64,000 bases of DNA from Bradyrhizobium amphicarpaeae (lineage in GTDB: Bacteria; Pseudomonadota; Alphaproteobacteria; Rhizobiales; Xanthobacteraceae). A model generated the notes under the pieces. It was not told the DNA's origin, searched no databases, and saw only the letters and a program-made list of their open reading frames with translations. Positions 8,189 to 17,149 of this stretch are shown one piece after another (position 1 is the first letter of the stretch; every line of letters starts with the position of its first letter). The translations under genes were made by a program, and so were the position numbers. Where the stretch lies: contig NZ_CP029426.2 of the NCBI RefSeq assembly GCF_002266435.3, positions 6,788,001-6,852,000 of the forward strand, in the 5' to 3' direction.

Positions 8189-8911
8189 TCACACCGACAC
8201 CGCGTAGATCTCGTACTCGCCGCGGACCAGCTCGATATGTGCGCGCATCGCGGCGGCGGCGCCCTGCTTGTCGCCGCGCATGATGGCGACGACGACGCGG
8301 TCGTGCTCGGCTTGCGACTTTGCCAATCGGCCGAGGTTGCGGAACTGGGCGCGGCGGAACGGCTGCACGCGGACCCGCGTCGCCAGCGTGATCTCGGCGA
8401 TGTAGCCGTTCTGCGATCCCGCGTAGATCGCGTTGTGGAAGCGCTCGTTGACCTCGTGGAAACGCTCGGGATTGCCGGCGTAGCTCAGCACCCGCAGTTC
8501 CTCGTGCACGGCCTCCAGGCCGTGGCGCTCGGCCGCCGACATGCGCTCTGCGGCAAGGCCGGCGCACATCGCCTCGAGCTCGGCCATCGCCTCGAACATG
8601 CCGGTCAGCCGTTCGAACGAGGGCTGCGCCACCACCGCGCCGCGATGGGCACGCGCCTCGACGAGGCCGCTGGCCACCAGCTGACGCAGCGCCTCGCGCA
8701 CCGGCGTCCGCGAGACGCTGAAGCGGCGCGCGATGTCGGTCTCGTCGAGGGCCGAGCCGGGCGCCAGGGTGCCGCGCACGATCTCGTCGGCGAGTTGAAG
8801 ACGTAGCTCCTCGGCGCGCGTGACCTTCTGCACCGATGGCGAGGCACGGTCGACGCGGGGCACCACCGGCTCGGCCGGAAGTGTTCCGGGCGGAAAGTCG
8901 TCAAGCGTCAT
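8189..8911 (-). CDS. GntR family regulator, FCD subfamily
   Basis: A 240-residue regulator: winged helix at about residues 35-95 (DETDIARRFSVSRTPVREAL, then GLVEARAHRGAVV) and an all-helical FCD ligand domain at about 105-230. ATG at 8911 starts 4 bp after the end of the upstream atzH gene, so it is the last gene of the ABC-atzGEH operon; a longer frame to 9253 overlaps atzH and is rejected. It probably represses the operon and atzF in the absence of a ureido compound, via sites such as 6210-6221 and 16921-16930 (inferred). Confidence 0.9.
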   Translation of the reverse strand: MTLDDFPPGTLPAEPVVPRVDRASPSVQKVTRAEELRLQLADEIVRGTLAPGSALDETDIARRFSVSRTPVREALRQLVASGLVEARAHRGAVVAQPSFERLTGMFEAMAELEAMCAGLAAERMSAAERHGLEAVHEELRVLSYAGNPERFHEVNERFHNAIYAGSQNGYIAEITLATRVRVQPFRRAQFRNLGRLAKSQAEHDRVVVAIMRGDKQGAAAAMRAHIELVRGEYEIYAVSV

Positions 8912-8915
8912 ACGG

Positions 8916-9308
8916 TCAGGTCTCTTTCGGCTCGTCGATGATGCTGACATGGGCGGCGACGACGCGCCAGCCCTCCGGGAAGCGAATCCAGGTCTGCATC
9001 TGCCGGCCGACCTTGCCGGGCGCCGTGTCGCGATAAAACAAGGTGGAAGCCACGGCCGTATCGCGGCCATAGCTGGAGATGATGGTCCTGGCGGTACGGC
9101 GATTGAGGCCGACCGGCGAGCGCGCGGCGCGGAAGCCGTTGATCGCCTCATAGCCGTAGAGGTTCTCGCCGATGCCATAGCGCAGCGTGCGGGGATCGTT
9201 GCGGAAGAGCTCGCCGAGCACGGCGACGTCATTGGTGATGAGCGCCTGCTCATATCGGTCGAACGCGGCTTTGACTTCCGCGATCACCTCGGGGAGATCG
9301 ATCTCCAT
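8916..9308 (-). CDS. atzH: AtzH/HpxZ-like protein (DUF3225, SnoaL-like fold)
   Basis: A 130-residue protein matching the DUF3225 family in length and in motifs such as [15 protein letters not shown] and the C-terminal [11 protein letters not shown]. Members next to atzE are proposed 1-carboxybiuret decarboxylases (AtzH); relatives in purine clusters are called HpxZ (oxalurate catabolism). It starts 1 bp after the atzE stop codon and is followed by gntR after 4 bp, so translation is likely coupled. Position next to AtzE and AtzG favours the AtzH name, although an oxalurate role cannot be excluded. Confidence 0.85.
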   Translation of the reverse strand: MEIDLPEVIAEVKAAFDRYEQALITNDVAVLGELFRNDPRTLRYGIGENLYGYEAINGFRAARSPVGLNRRTARTIISSYGRDTAVASTLFYRDTAPGKVGRQMQTWIRFPEGWRVVAAHVSIIDEPKET

Positions 9309-9309
9309 C

Positions 9310-10704
9310 TCAAATTCCTCTCGGCGCGGGCGCCGACACCACGCCCATCTTTTCCAAGGCGTGCGCGACGCGGAGCGCGATGTCCTCGCGCCACGGCGCG
9401 GCGATGATCTGCACGCCGATCGGCATCGGCTCGAGCGGCACCGGGACTGCGACCACCGGCAGGCCGATGAAGGAGATCGGCTGGGTGTGGATGCCGATAT
9501 TGGCGCGGACCGGCAGCTCGACGCCGTCGAGGTTGAAGTTCACCTGGCCGAGCTTCGGCGCGGTGCAGGGCGTCGCCGGCGCGAGCAGCACGTCGACCGA
9601 CTTGAATATCTCGGCGAGTTCAGCGCGATACCAGCGGCGGAATTTTTGCGCGCGGTCGACCAGCGCTGCCGGCACCATGGCGCCCGCGATCAGGCGGTCG
9701 CGCACGGCTGGATCGAAATCGTTCGCGCGCTGGCGCAGGCGATCGAGATGCAGCGAGGCGCCTTCGGTGGTTGAGATGACATAAGCCGCCGCGCGGGCGC
9801 GCGCGGCTTCCGGAATGTCGACCATTTTAGTCGCGCCGAGCGCCTTGGCGACCCGGCTGACGGCCTCGACCGCTTCCGGAAACACGTTCTTCTGGAAGTA
9901 CCCGCCGGCGATGGCGATGCGCAGATCCGAGACCGGATTGGCGATCAGCGGCAGCGTCGGCTCCAGCCCGCGCGTCGTGCAGGCGCTGTCCTCGGCGTCC
10001 GGGCCCTGCATCGCATCGTAGGCGAGTGCGAGATCGGCAACGGAGCGCGCGAACGGACCGAGATGATCGAGGCTCGCCACGAACGGGAACGAGCGCGCCC
10101 GTGACAGCCTTCCATAGGTCGGCTTCAAACCAAAAATGCCGCAGAACGAGGACGGCACGCGGATCGAACCATTGGTGTCGGAGCCGAGTGCGATCGGCAC
10201 CAGCGCGCCGCCGACGGCGCTGCCCGAGCCGCCGGACGAGCCGCCGGTCATGCGCGTGGTGTCGTGCGGATTGCGCGAGGGACCGTCATGGACGTTCTCG
10301 CCGGTGAAGTCGTAGGCGTATTCGCCCATGTTGAGCGCGCCGACGAGAACGGCGCCGGCGGCTTCCATGCGCTCGATCAGCGTCGCGTCGCGGCTCGCGG
10401 GCGCGCGATCGCGATTGATCTTCGAGCCTGCGCGGGTGGGCAGCCCGGCGACGTCGAACAGGTTCTTCACCGCGAAGGGCACGCCGGCGAGCGGGCCGAT
10501 CTCCTTGCCGGCGGCGATGTCGGCATCGATCGCGCGGGCCTTGGCGCGGGCGCGGTCGGCGGTGACGTCGGTGAAGGAATTGAGGATGCCGTCGTGCTGC
10601 TTGATGCGCGCGAGAGCGGCTTCGGTCGCATCGAGCGCGGACATCTTGCCACCCGCAACCGCCTTCGCGATTTCGGCGGCCGTCATCTCTGGCTTGCTGG
10701 TCAT
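9310..10704 (-). CDS. atzE: AtzE-type amidase (1-carboxybiuret hydrolase catalytic subunit)
   Basis: A 464-residue amidase-signature enzyme. The Lys of VKNLFD, the [11 protein letters not shown] loop and the nucleophile region [12 protein letters not shown] form the Ser-cisSer-Lys triad. AtzE hydrolyses 1-carboxybiuret to 1,3-dicarboxyurea and needs the small AtzG subunit, whose gene directly precedes it. The start at 10704 (MTSKPEM) is used because the longer frame to 11058 runs through atzG in another phase. Oxalurate amidohydrolase (HpxW-like) is a related alternative, but the AtzG/AtzF context favours carboxybiuret. Confidence 0.9.
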   Translation of the reverse strand: MTSKPEMTAAEIAKAVAGGKMSALDATEAALARIKQHDGILNSFTDVTADRARAKARAIDADIAAGKEIGPLAGVPFAVKNLFDVAGLPTRAGSKINRDRAPASRDATLIERMEAAGAVLVGALNMGEYAYDFTGENVHDGPSRNPHDTTRMTGGSSGGSGSAVGGALVPIALGSDTNGSIRVPSSFCGIFGLKPTYGRLSRARSFPFVASLDHLGPFARSVADLALAYDAMQGPDAEDSACTTRGLEPTLPLIANPVSDLRIAIAGGYFQKNVFPEAVEAVSRVAKALGATKMVDIPEAARARAAAYVISTTEGASLHLDRLRQRANDFDPAVRDRLIAGAMVPAALVDRAQKFRRWYRAELAEIFKSVDVLLAPATPCTAPKLGQVNFNLDGVELPVRANIGIHTQPISFIGLPVVAVPVPLEPMPIGVQIIAAPWREDIALRVAHALEKMGVVSAPAPRGI

Positions 10705-10711
10705 GGCAGCA

Positions 10712-10891
10712 TCAAGCGGTGAAGATCGGCGCCGGCTCGGTCTCGTCCGGCAGCGCGAATTCGTCGACCAGGCGGCCAAGCCGCAGCGACACTTCGAGAT
10801 TGGCGCGCACCGCGGGCCTCCAGGCCTCATCGACCGGCAGCGCCAGCGCTTTCGATACGGCGTCGATATAGTCGTCCAGCGGCTCGGCCAT
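10712..10891 (-). CDS. atzG: AtzG-like small subunit (DUF4089)
   Basis: A 59-residue protein starting MAEPLDDYIDAVSKALAL and ending EPAPIFTA. It has the size and pattern of DUF4089/AtzG: a short helical protein with DYID near the start, LPV-W--V--NL in the middle and a PAP-F end. In the studied Pseudomonas system AtzG is needed for a soluble, active AtzE, in a GatC-like role. It sits between the ATPase gene (28 bp upstream) and atzE (7 bp downstream). It is short and easily missed by gene finders. Confidence 0.85.
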   Translation of the reverse strand: MAEPLDDYIDAVSKALALPVDEAWRPAVRANLEVSLRLGRLVDEFALPDETEPAPIFTA

Positions 10892-10919
10892 GTCTCTCTC
10901 GGCTCAATACTCTCTCGGC

Positions 10920-12689
10920 TCAATGCACCTGCAACGGCGGATGCGGGATCGCCGTCAGCAGCTCCTTGGTGTAATCGTCCTGCGGATCGCTCAAGACCTG
11001 CTCGGAAGAGCCTTCCTCGACGATTCGACCCGTCCGCATGACAATGACACGATCGCACAGCAAGCGCACCACATTCAAATCATGCGAGACGAACAGATAG
11101 CTCATACCTAGGCGTGCTTTCAGATCCTGCAGCAGGTTCAGAACGACCGCCTGCACCGAGACGTCCAGCGCCGCGGTCGGCTCGTCCAGGATGACCAGCT
11201 TCGGATGCAGCGCGATGGCGCGGGCGATGCCGACGCGGGCCTTCTGGCCGCCGGAGAGCTGGTGCGGGAAGCGATCGAGCAGATTGTGCGGCAGGCCGAC
11301 CATGGTGGCCAGCTCCTCGCAGCGGGCGCGGAGGGCATCACGGCCTCTGATATCGCTCAATTGCATGATGGGATCGGCGATGGCGCGCGCGGCGGTGAAG
11401 CGCGGGTTGAGGCTGTCGGTCGGATCCTGGAACACCATCTGGATGCGGCTGCGCTGTGGCAGCCGGGCAAAGTTGGCAGGCGCAATGCCGCCGATGTCCT
11501 CGCCGTCGAACTGGATCAGGCCGGAGGTCTGGTCGAGCAGCCGCATCACCATCATCGACGTGGTCGATTTGCCGCAGCCGGATTCGCCGACCAGGCCGAC
11601 ACTCTCGCCATGGCCGATCGAGAAGCTGATGCCGTCCACCGCGCGGAACACATCGGGCTCCACGGGCGGCTTGCGGCCGAACAACTTGCCGAGCGTCGCC
11701 GTGGCGCCCTGGCGGGGATATTCCTTGACGAGCTTTTCGATGAGCAGGAGCGGTTTTGTATTCTCGTCACCCCCGGGCTTGACCCGGGGGCCCATCGACT
11801 GAGACTGGTCTTGCGCAGTGTGATGGATGGCCGGGTCAAGCCCGGCCATGACGGCTGAACTCTCCTCTTCTGGCAGCAAATCTCTCAGCGATACGCCGAG
11901 CCGCGGCGTCGCGCGCATCAGCTTCTTGGTGTAGGGGTGCTGCGGGTTGGCGAAGATGTCGGCGGCCTTGGCGGTCTCGACCACGCGGCCCTTCTCCATC
12001 ACCACGACGCGATCGCAATAGGCGGCGGCGAGGCCGAGATCGTGCGTGATCAGGATGGTCGACATCGCCTTGCGCTTGGTCAGCTCGACGATCAGGTCCA
12101 TCACCGCCTTCTGGGTGGTGACGTCGAGGCCGGTGGTCGGCTCGTCCGCGATCAGCAGCTGCGGATTGCAGGCGAGCGCGAGCGCGATGACGACGCGCTG
12201 GCACATGCCGCCCGACAGTTCGAACGGATAGGCATGATAGCGCTCGCGCGGGCGGGCGATCTTGACCTGCTCCAGCGCCTCGATCGCCTTCTCGCCGTGA
12301 TCGGCGACCTGGGCCTGCTGTACATGGGTGCGCAGCACGTCCTCGATCTGGTCGCCGACTTTCCGGATCGGGTTCAGCGCCGCGCGCGGGTTCTGGAAGA
12401 TCATCGAGACTTCGCGGCCGCGCAAATCGCGCATCTGGTCTTCGCTCGCGGCCTTGACGTCGATGCCGGAGAACATCACCGAGCCCTCGGCGATCCGCCC
12501 GGCGCGGTCGAGGATGCGCATCACCGCGTAGGAGGTCACCGACTTGCCGGAACCGGACTCGCCGACGATGGCGAGCGTCTCGCCCTTGGCGACGGAGATG
12601 TTGACGTGCTGCACGGCCTTGACGATGCCGCGGCGGGTTGAGAATTCGACGGTGAGGTCCTGGACGTCGAGCAGTGGCTGGGAAGTCAT
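10920..12689 (-). CDS. Fused double ABC ATPase (DppD-DppF type) for peptide/ureido uptake
   Basis: A 589-residue fusion of two ABC ATPase domains. Domain 1 (about residues 5-255) has GESGSGKS, signature LSGGM and LLIADEP. Domain 2 (about 330-585) has [13 protein letters not shown] and LVILDEP. Each corresponds to one ATPase subunit of Dpp/Opp importers; such fusions are common in Rhizobiales. The linker between them includes about 30 residues ([11 protein letters not shown]...[10 protein letters not shown]) translated from a palindromic repeat (11765-11854). The start at 12689 (MTSQPLL) fits the family N-terminus. It belongs to the operon with two permeases and a binding protein upstream and atzG-atzE-atzH-gntR downstream. 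Confidence 0.92.
   Translation of the reverse strand: MTSQPLLDVQDLTVEFSTRRGIVKAVQHVNISVAKGETLAIVGESGSGKSVTSYAVMRILDRAGRIAEGSVMFSGIDVKAASEDQMRDLRGREVSMIFQNPRAALNPIRKVGDQIEDVLRTHVQQAQVADHGEKAIEALEQVKIARPRERYHAYPFELSGGMCQRVVIALALACNPQLLIADEPTTGLDVTTQKAVMDLIVELTKRKAMSTILITHDLGLAAAYCDRVVVMEKGRVVETAKAADIFANPQHPYTKKLMRATPRLGVSLRDLLPEEESSAVMAGLDPAIHHTAQDQSQSMGPRVKPGGDENTKPLLLIEKLVKEYPRQGATATLGKLFGRKPPVEPDVFRAVDGISFSIGHGESVGLVGESGCGKSTTSMMVMRLLDQTSGLIQFDGEDIGGIAPANFARLPQRSRIQMVFQDPTDSLNPRFTAARAIADPIMQLSDIRGRDALRARCEELATMVGLPHNLLDRFPHQLSGGQKARVGIARAIALHPKLVILDEPTAALDVSVQAVVLNLLQDLKARLGMSYLFVSHDLNVVRLLCDRVIVMRTGRIVEEGSSEQVLSDPQDDYTKELLTAIPHPPLQVH
11765..11854. repeat. Palindromic repeat, family F, inserted inside the ATPase gene
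   Basis: Inverted arms CCCCGGGCTTGACCCGGGG and CCGGGTCAAGCCCGGCCATG are separated by about 40 bp. The sequence resembles the widespread intergenic repeat of Bradyrhizobium genomes. It lies in the interdomain linker of the fused ATPase gene and stays open in that frame, so it is translated. Confidence 0.8.
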
Positions 12690-12783
12690 GCGGGCCTGCC
12701 GTGACTCAAAAAGTGCGAAAACAACCCCATGCACAGTAGAATGCTATTGGAATCGTTGGAGAATTTTCGACGAAAAGTGGCCA

Positions 12784-13683
12784 TCACGTCCTCCGCTGAG
12801 GGTCGACGATGTCGCGCAGGCCGTCGCCGAGGAGGTTGAAGCAGAACACGGCGATCATCAGTGCGAGCCCGGGGAACAGCGCAATCCACCATTCCCCCGA
12901 CACCATGAAGCCCGCGCCTTCGGCGACCATGATGCCCCATTCCGCCGTCGGCGGGCGGACGCCGAGCCCGATGAAGGAGAGGCCGGCGGCGTTGAGGATG
13001 GCGTAGCCCATGGTCAGCGACATCTGCACGATCATGATCGGCATGATGTTCGGCAGGATGTGCACCAGCAGGATGCGGAATTCGCCGTTGCCCGAGAGAC
13101 GCGCGGCCTGAACGAAGCCGGCGTTGCGGCGGACATTGGCCTCGGCGCGCGCGACGCGGGCATAGAGCGGGAAGTTCACGATCGCGGTGGCCAGGATGAT
13201 GTTCTGCACGGTGTTGCCGAGTGCGGCAACGATGCCCATCGCGAGCACGAACAGCGGGAAGGCCATGATGGTGTCGGCGATGCGGCCGACGATGCGGTCG
13301 GTCCAGCCGCCGAAATAGCCCGCCGCGATGCCGGCGAGGCCACCCATCAGAAACACCAGCACGACGGAAGCGACCGCGATGAAGGTGTCGAGCCGCGTCG
13401 CCACGATGACGCGGCTGAAAATGTCGCGACCGAGCTGGTCGGTGCCGAACCAGTGCGCGGCCGACGGCGGCTTCAGAGCAGCAGCGGTATCCGAGGCGAG
13501 CGGATCGTAGGGCACGACGTAGGGGCCGAAGATCGCGGCGACCAGGATCAGGATCAGCAAGGCGAAGGCGAAGCCGGTGACCTTGTTCTCGCCGAGCACG
13601 TAGCGGGTTTGGTCGAGGATCGCAGTCAACCCGGATGTGCGCGCGGGACCGGCAGGTTCGACAGCGGGGGCGACGGAGCTCAT
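12784..13683 (-). CDS. ABC transporter permease (DppC-like)
   Basis: A 299-residue inner-membrane permease of the Dpp/Opp type. A first membrane segment (residues about 35-55) is followed by a periplasmic stretch with HWFGTDQLGRDIFSRV, a hallmark of DppC/OppC, and by the permease core. The cytoplasmic EAA loop reads EANVRRNAGFVQAARLSG. It pairs with the DppB-like permease encoded upstream; a family-B repeat (13741-13873) separates the two. Substrate is inferred from the atz context. Confidence 0.93.
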   Translation of the reverse strand: MSSVAPAVEPAGPARTSGLTAILDQTRYVLGENKVTGFAFALLILILVAAIFGPYVVPYDPLASDTAAALKPPSAAHWFGTDQLGRDIFSRVIVATRLDTFIAVASVVLVFLMGGLAGIAAGYFGGWTDRIVGRIADTIMAFPLFVLAMGIVAALGNTVQNIILATAIVNFPLYARVARAEANVRRNAGFVQAARLSGNGEFRILLVHILPNIMPIMIVQMSLTMGYAILNAAGLSFIGLGVRPPTAEWGIMVAEGAGFMVSGEWWIALFPGLALMIAVFCFNLLGDGLRDIVDPQRRT

Positions 13684-13740
13684 GGCTTCACTCCTGGAGC
13701 TTGATGACGTCAGGACGCCGGCGAGCGGCGGCTTGCTTTA

Positions 13741-13873
13741 CCTCTCCCGCTTGCGGGAGAGGTCGACGCGCTCGCAGAGCGCGGCGGGTGAGGGCTCTCG
13801 CCTCTTGGGGGTTCTCGATTGCGGAGACACCCTCTCCCCAGCCCTCCCCCGCAAGCGGGGGAGGGAGCGCACC
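13741..13873. repeat. Palindromic repeat, family B (copy 1)
   Basis: Starts CCTCTCCCGCTTGCGGGAGA and ends with CCCCCGCAAGCGGGGGAGGG and AGCGCACC. The family has a short hairpin at each end joined by a GGGTGAGGG...CCTCTCCCC middle. It lies inside the operon between the dppB-like and dppC-like genes. Other copies: 18155-18280, 26528-26653, 31908-32033 and 43019-43144. Confidence 0.9.
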
Positions 13874-13909
13874 GTCCGCGCGGCTCGCACCAGACGCGAT
13901 CATCATGCG

Positions 13910-14923
13910 CTATCCCTCCAACCTGACACGCGGATCGATCACGCCGTACAAAATGTCGATCACGAGATTGAGCAGCACGTACATCACCGCCATGGTCAGG
14001 ACGAAACCCTGCACCGGCGCGAAGTCCGACGAGATCAGCGCTTCCACAGCGTAGGAGCCGATGCCGGGCCAGGCGAACACTTTTTCGACCAGCACGTTGG
14101 CCCCTAACAGGAACGAGAACACCATGCTGAGCGTGGTGATGACGGGCAGCATGGCATTGCGAAATGCGTAGGTGACAATCACGGTCGCCGGCGACAGGCC
14201 GCTGGCGCGGGCGGTGCGGACGAATTCCGACGACAGCACCGCCAGCATCGAGGCGCGCGTCATGCGCGCGATCGGCGCCAGCGAGAAGATCGCCAGCGTC
14301 GTCGCCGGCAGGATGAGTTGGCTCAGCGCCGAGCGGAACGCCTCGAGATCGCGCGCGAGCAAGGTGTCGATCAGGTAGAAGCCTGTGACCGTCGGTGGCG
14401 CGCTATAGAACACGTCGAGACGACCGAGCGGCGCAGGCGACCAGCCGAGCCGGAAATAGAAGACATACACCAGCACGAGGCCGGTGAAGAACACCGGCAG
14501 CGAGACGCCGGCCGTGGTCGTTATCCGACATAAATGATCGACCCATGATCCCGGCCGCGTCGCTGCCAGCACGCCGAGCGGAATCGCGATGACGACGGAG
14601 ACGATGAGCCCGAGCAGCGTCAATTCGGCCGAAGCCGGCAGGCGATTGCGGATCTCGGCTGCGACCGGCTGGCCCGTCGTCAGCGAGTTGCCGAAATCGC
14701 CGTGGGCGAGGTCGTTGGTGTAGCGGAAGAACTGCTCGATCAGCGGCTTGTCGAGGCCGAGCTTCTTGCGGATCTGCTCGACGGCCTCCTTGGTCGCGGC
14801 GGGACCGGCGAAGTAAGCGGCGGGATCACCCGGCAGCGCGCGCGTCAGCAGGAAGGTGACGATGACGACGCCGATCAGCGATGGGATCGCGAACATCAGG
14901 CGCTTGCCGATCATGGTCAGCAT
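13910..14923 (-). CDS. ABC transporter permease (DppB-like)
   Basis: A 337-residue permease with the DppB/OppB layout: N-terminal membrane helix (FAIPSLIGVVIVTFLLTRAL), the LPGDPAAYFAG segment, a periplasmic region with LGLDKPLIEQFFRY, then five further membrane segments and the EAA-type loop FVRTARASGLSPATVI. The start at 14923 (MLTMIGKR) is preceded by an AGGAGAG-type site; a longer frame to 15028 runs into a repeat. It works with the DppC-like permease and the double ATPase. Confidence 0.93.
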   Translation of the reverse strand: MLTMIGKRLMFAIPSLIGVVIVTFLLTRALPGDPAAYFAGPAATKEAVEQIRKKLGLDKPLIEQFFRYTNDLAHGDFGNSLTTGQPVAAEIRNRLPASAELTLLGLIVSVVIAIPLGVLAATRPGSWVDHLCRITTTAGVSLPVFFTGLVLVYVFYFRLGWSPAPLGRLDVFYSAPPTVTGFYLIDTLLARDLEAFRSALSQLILPATTLAIFSLAPIARMTRASMLAVLSSEFVRTARASGLSPATVIVTYAFRNAMLPVITTLSMVFSFLLGANVLVEKVFAWPGIGSYAVEALISSDFAPVQGFVLTMAVMYVLLNLVIDILYGVIDPRVRLEG

Positions 14924-14985
14924 GGGAGCGCTCTCCTTCCAGTTATTAATTGAGAGCAGGTTCGCGCCACTCGCTCCGCTGCGCC

Positions 14986-15110
14986 CCCTCTCCCCTTGTG
15001 GGAGAGGGTTGGGGTGAGGGGTAGCCACGGGCGAGGTCGGAGTTCGTGGCTACCCCTCACCCGTCTCGCCGCTACGCGGCGAGCCACCCTCTCCCACAAG
15101 GGGAGAGGGT
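14986..15110. repeat. Palindromic repeat, family C
   Basis: A long near-perfect inverted repeat: CCCTCTCCCCTTGTGGGAGA at the left and CCCTCTCCCACAAGGGGAGA at the right, with GAGGGGTAGCCACG and CGTGGCTACCCCTC as inner arms. It lies between the binding-protein and dppB-like genes of one operon, so its RNA hairpin could set the expression ratio of binding protein to permeases, as in other ABC operons. Confidence 0.88.
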
Positions 15111-15145
15111 ATGAGAGAGCCGTGCTCACCTCACCCAGCACGCTC

Positions 15146-16768
15146 TCACCCCTTCACCAGCGCACGATAATCCAACCGGCGGTGGAACCAGTATTGATAG
15201 CCGCTGATGTTCTTCTGCATCGCGACGTTGACGAAGGGCTGGTAGAGCGGGATGCGCGGGATGTCGGTAAAGGCGAGATCGACGAAGCCCTTCACGTCCT
15301 TGTCGTAGGTGGCGGTGTCGCCGCTTGCCGCCGCGGTACGCGCGCCGTCGATCAGCCTGTCCATCTCCGCCGACTTGTAGCTCATGGTGTTGAAGACGGA
15401 ATTGTTGCCGTGATAGCACCAGTAGAAGAAGTATTCGGGGTAATCGAGCCAGCCCGAGAACACGTTGGTGAAGAGCGGCATCTCCTTCTTGTTCAATTCG
15501 GTGCGCCAGTTGGCGCCGGGCACCTTGTTGATGGTGGTCTTGATGCCGATCTGGGCCAGGCTCTCCTGCACCAGCACGCAGAGCGGCTCGTTGACGCCGG
15601 CGAAATTCAGGTCGAACGAGATCGTGGTCTCGAAGCCGCCTGCCATGCCCGCTTCGGCCATCAACGCCTTCGCCTTCTCGATGTCGGTGTTGTATTTGTG
15701 CGGCTGCGGCCAGGCGACCTCGGTGGCCTTGTCCTTTGGCGCGCCGAACATCGGGTTGGCGAGGCCGAACATCACCGCATCCATGATCTTCTGATAGGGC
15801 AGCGCGTAGGCGACGGCCTGGCGCACCTTCGGATTGTCGAAGGGCGGCTTGGTGACGTTCATGCCGATATACTGGATGCCGTTGGAGAACGGCAGCGACA
15901 CCACGTTGAGCTTGCCGTTCGCCTTCATCTCCTGGAAGTCCTTGTTGGGCAGCTCGTAGGAGATGTCGGCGTCACCGCGTTCCAGCAACGCCCGGCGGTT
16001 GCCGGCCTGCGGCACCATGCGCCAGATCACGCGCTTGATCTTCGGCAGCGGACCGCAAACCCAATCGTCGTTGCGCTCCATGATCACTTCGGTGCCGGCG
16101 GTCCACTTCGTCACCTTGTAGGCGCCGGAGCCCGCGGTCTGCTGCTTGGTGAATTCGAGACCCCAGGGATCCTTCTCGCTGGCGTTCTTCTTCACGAGTT
16201 CGGAGTTGACGATGCAGGGCACGATCACGGCGAGATCGGGAATCGTCAGCCTGTCCTTCTTCAGGAAGTCGACGCGCACGGTGTGGTCGTCGATGACGAC
16301 GAACTGCTCCGGCTTGGTCAGCGAGCCCGCGCTCATCTGGAAGGTCGGAAAGCCGCCGACGCTGACGGCGCGATCGAGCGACCACTTGACGTCCTTGGCG
16401 GTGACGGGCGTGCCGTCGTGGAATTTGGCGTTCTTGCGCAGCTTGAAGGTGACCGACATGTCGTCGATCTTGAACTCCTCGGCGAGTTCGCCCTTGAACT
16501 TGTCGCGGTCGTAATAGGGCACGCCGCCCGGGCCGCTCTTCATCTCGTGGCTGATCAGCCGGTCGTAGCAATTCCACGACACTTCATAGCCGGGCACATT
16601 GGTGCCGACGCCGTGGATGTCGAGATTGTTCGGACCGCCCTCCGAGACGATCAGCAGCGTCTCCGAGCGGGCGTCGGCATAGGCGGTGGAAATCACCTGC
16701 GGCATGGCCGGAAGCGCCGCTCCGGCGGCCAATCCGGAAACGGACTTGAGGAAATCGCGGCGCTTCAT
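15146..16768 (-). CDS. ABC transporter substrate-binding protein, family 5 (DppA-like), Tat-exported
   Basis: A 540-residue SBP_bac_5 protein. The N-terminus MKRRDFLKSVSGLAAGAAL has a twin-arginine motif, which suggests export in folded form. The mature protein contains the family features KFHDGTPVTAKDVKWSLDRA and a C-terminal region with YKSAEMDRLIDGAR. It is the first gene of the minus-strand ABC-atz operon, so its ligand is plausibly biuret or a related ureido compound; the family itself binds peptides, nickel, opines and many others. The upstream gap holds the likely operon promoter. Confidence 0.92.
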   Translation of the reverse strand: MKRRDFLKSVSGLAAGAALPAMPQVISTAYADARSETLLIVSEGGPNNLDIHGVGTNVPGYEVSWNCYDRLISHEMKSGPGGVPYYDRDKFKGELAEEFKIDDMSVTFKLRKNAKFHDGTPVTAKDVKWSLDRAVSVGGFPTFQMSAGSLTKPEQFVVIDDHTVRVDFLKKDRLTIPDLAVIVPCIVNSELVKKNASEKDPWGLEFTKQQTAGSGAYKVTKWTAGTEVIMERNDDWVCGPLPKIKRVIWRMVPQAGNRRALLERGDADISYELPNKDFQEMKANGKLNVVSLPFSNGIQYIGMNVTKPPFDNPKVRQAVAYALPYQKIMDAVMFGLANPMFGAPKDKATEVAWPQPHKYNTDIEKAKALMAEAGMAGGFETTISFDLNFAGVNEPLCVLVQESLAQIGIKTTINKVPGANWRTELNKKEMPLFTNVFSGWLDYPEYFFYWCYHGNNSVFNTMSYKSAEMDRLIDGARTAAASGDTATYDKDVKGFVDLAFTDIPRIPLYQPFVNVAMQKNISGYQYWFHRRLDYRALVKG

Positions 16769-16920
16769 GGCAATTGCTCCAACACACGGTTTTTGGTTGG
16801 AACTGGATTCGCAAGGTTTGTGCCAGAGCCTAACGGCCGGTTAAATCGAACTAATATACTGATATTACTTATGAATAGCGATTTTGGCGGGTGCGCGGCC
16901 TTGGCCTCGCTCTCGGGCCA

Positions 16921-16930
16921 TTGCATACAA
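16921..16930. promoter_or_regulatory. Candidate GntR/FCD operator upstream of the ABC-atz operon
   Basis: The minus strand reads TTGTATGCAA, 153 bp upstream of the binding-protein start, within an AT-richer stretch (about 16840-16985). It resembles 6210-6221 before atzF. The gap 16769-17149 otherwise holds only the family-G repeat. Confidence 0.35.
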
Positions 16931-16992
16931 AGATGCAGATTTGCTCATTTAATGATCGTTATTTAATGGGCGCTCTCTCAATAAGCACCGCC

Positions 16993-17118
16993 GTCATTCC
17001 GGGGCGATGCGCAGCATCGAGACTGGATCCGTCAGGCAGCTGTACGCGCGGGACAAGGGATTCTCAGGTGCGCAATTGCGCACCATAGCTCGCCGCTTTG
17101 CGGCGCCCCGAAATGACG
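16993..17118. repeat. Palindromic repeat, family G (copy 1)
   Basis: Ends are CGTCATTCCGGGGCG and GCGCCCCGAAATGACG, near-perfect complements, with an inner GTGCGCAATTGCGCAC hairpin. A longer relative is at 35361-35497. It ends 32 bp before the stop codon of the APH-fold gene. Confidence 0.85.
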
Positions 17119-17149
17119 AAGAGGGGGGAGAGAGGCTGAGCGCGCCCGC

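Noticed and set aside
14996..16966. Plus-strand open frame (656 codons) opposite the family-5 binding protein
   Set aside because: Antisense shadow with repetitive His/Glu/Arg content; it begins inside a palindromic repeat.
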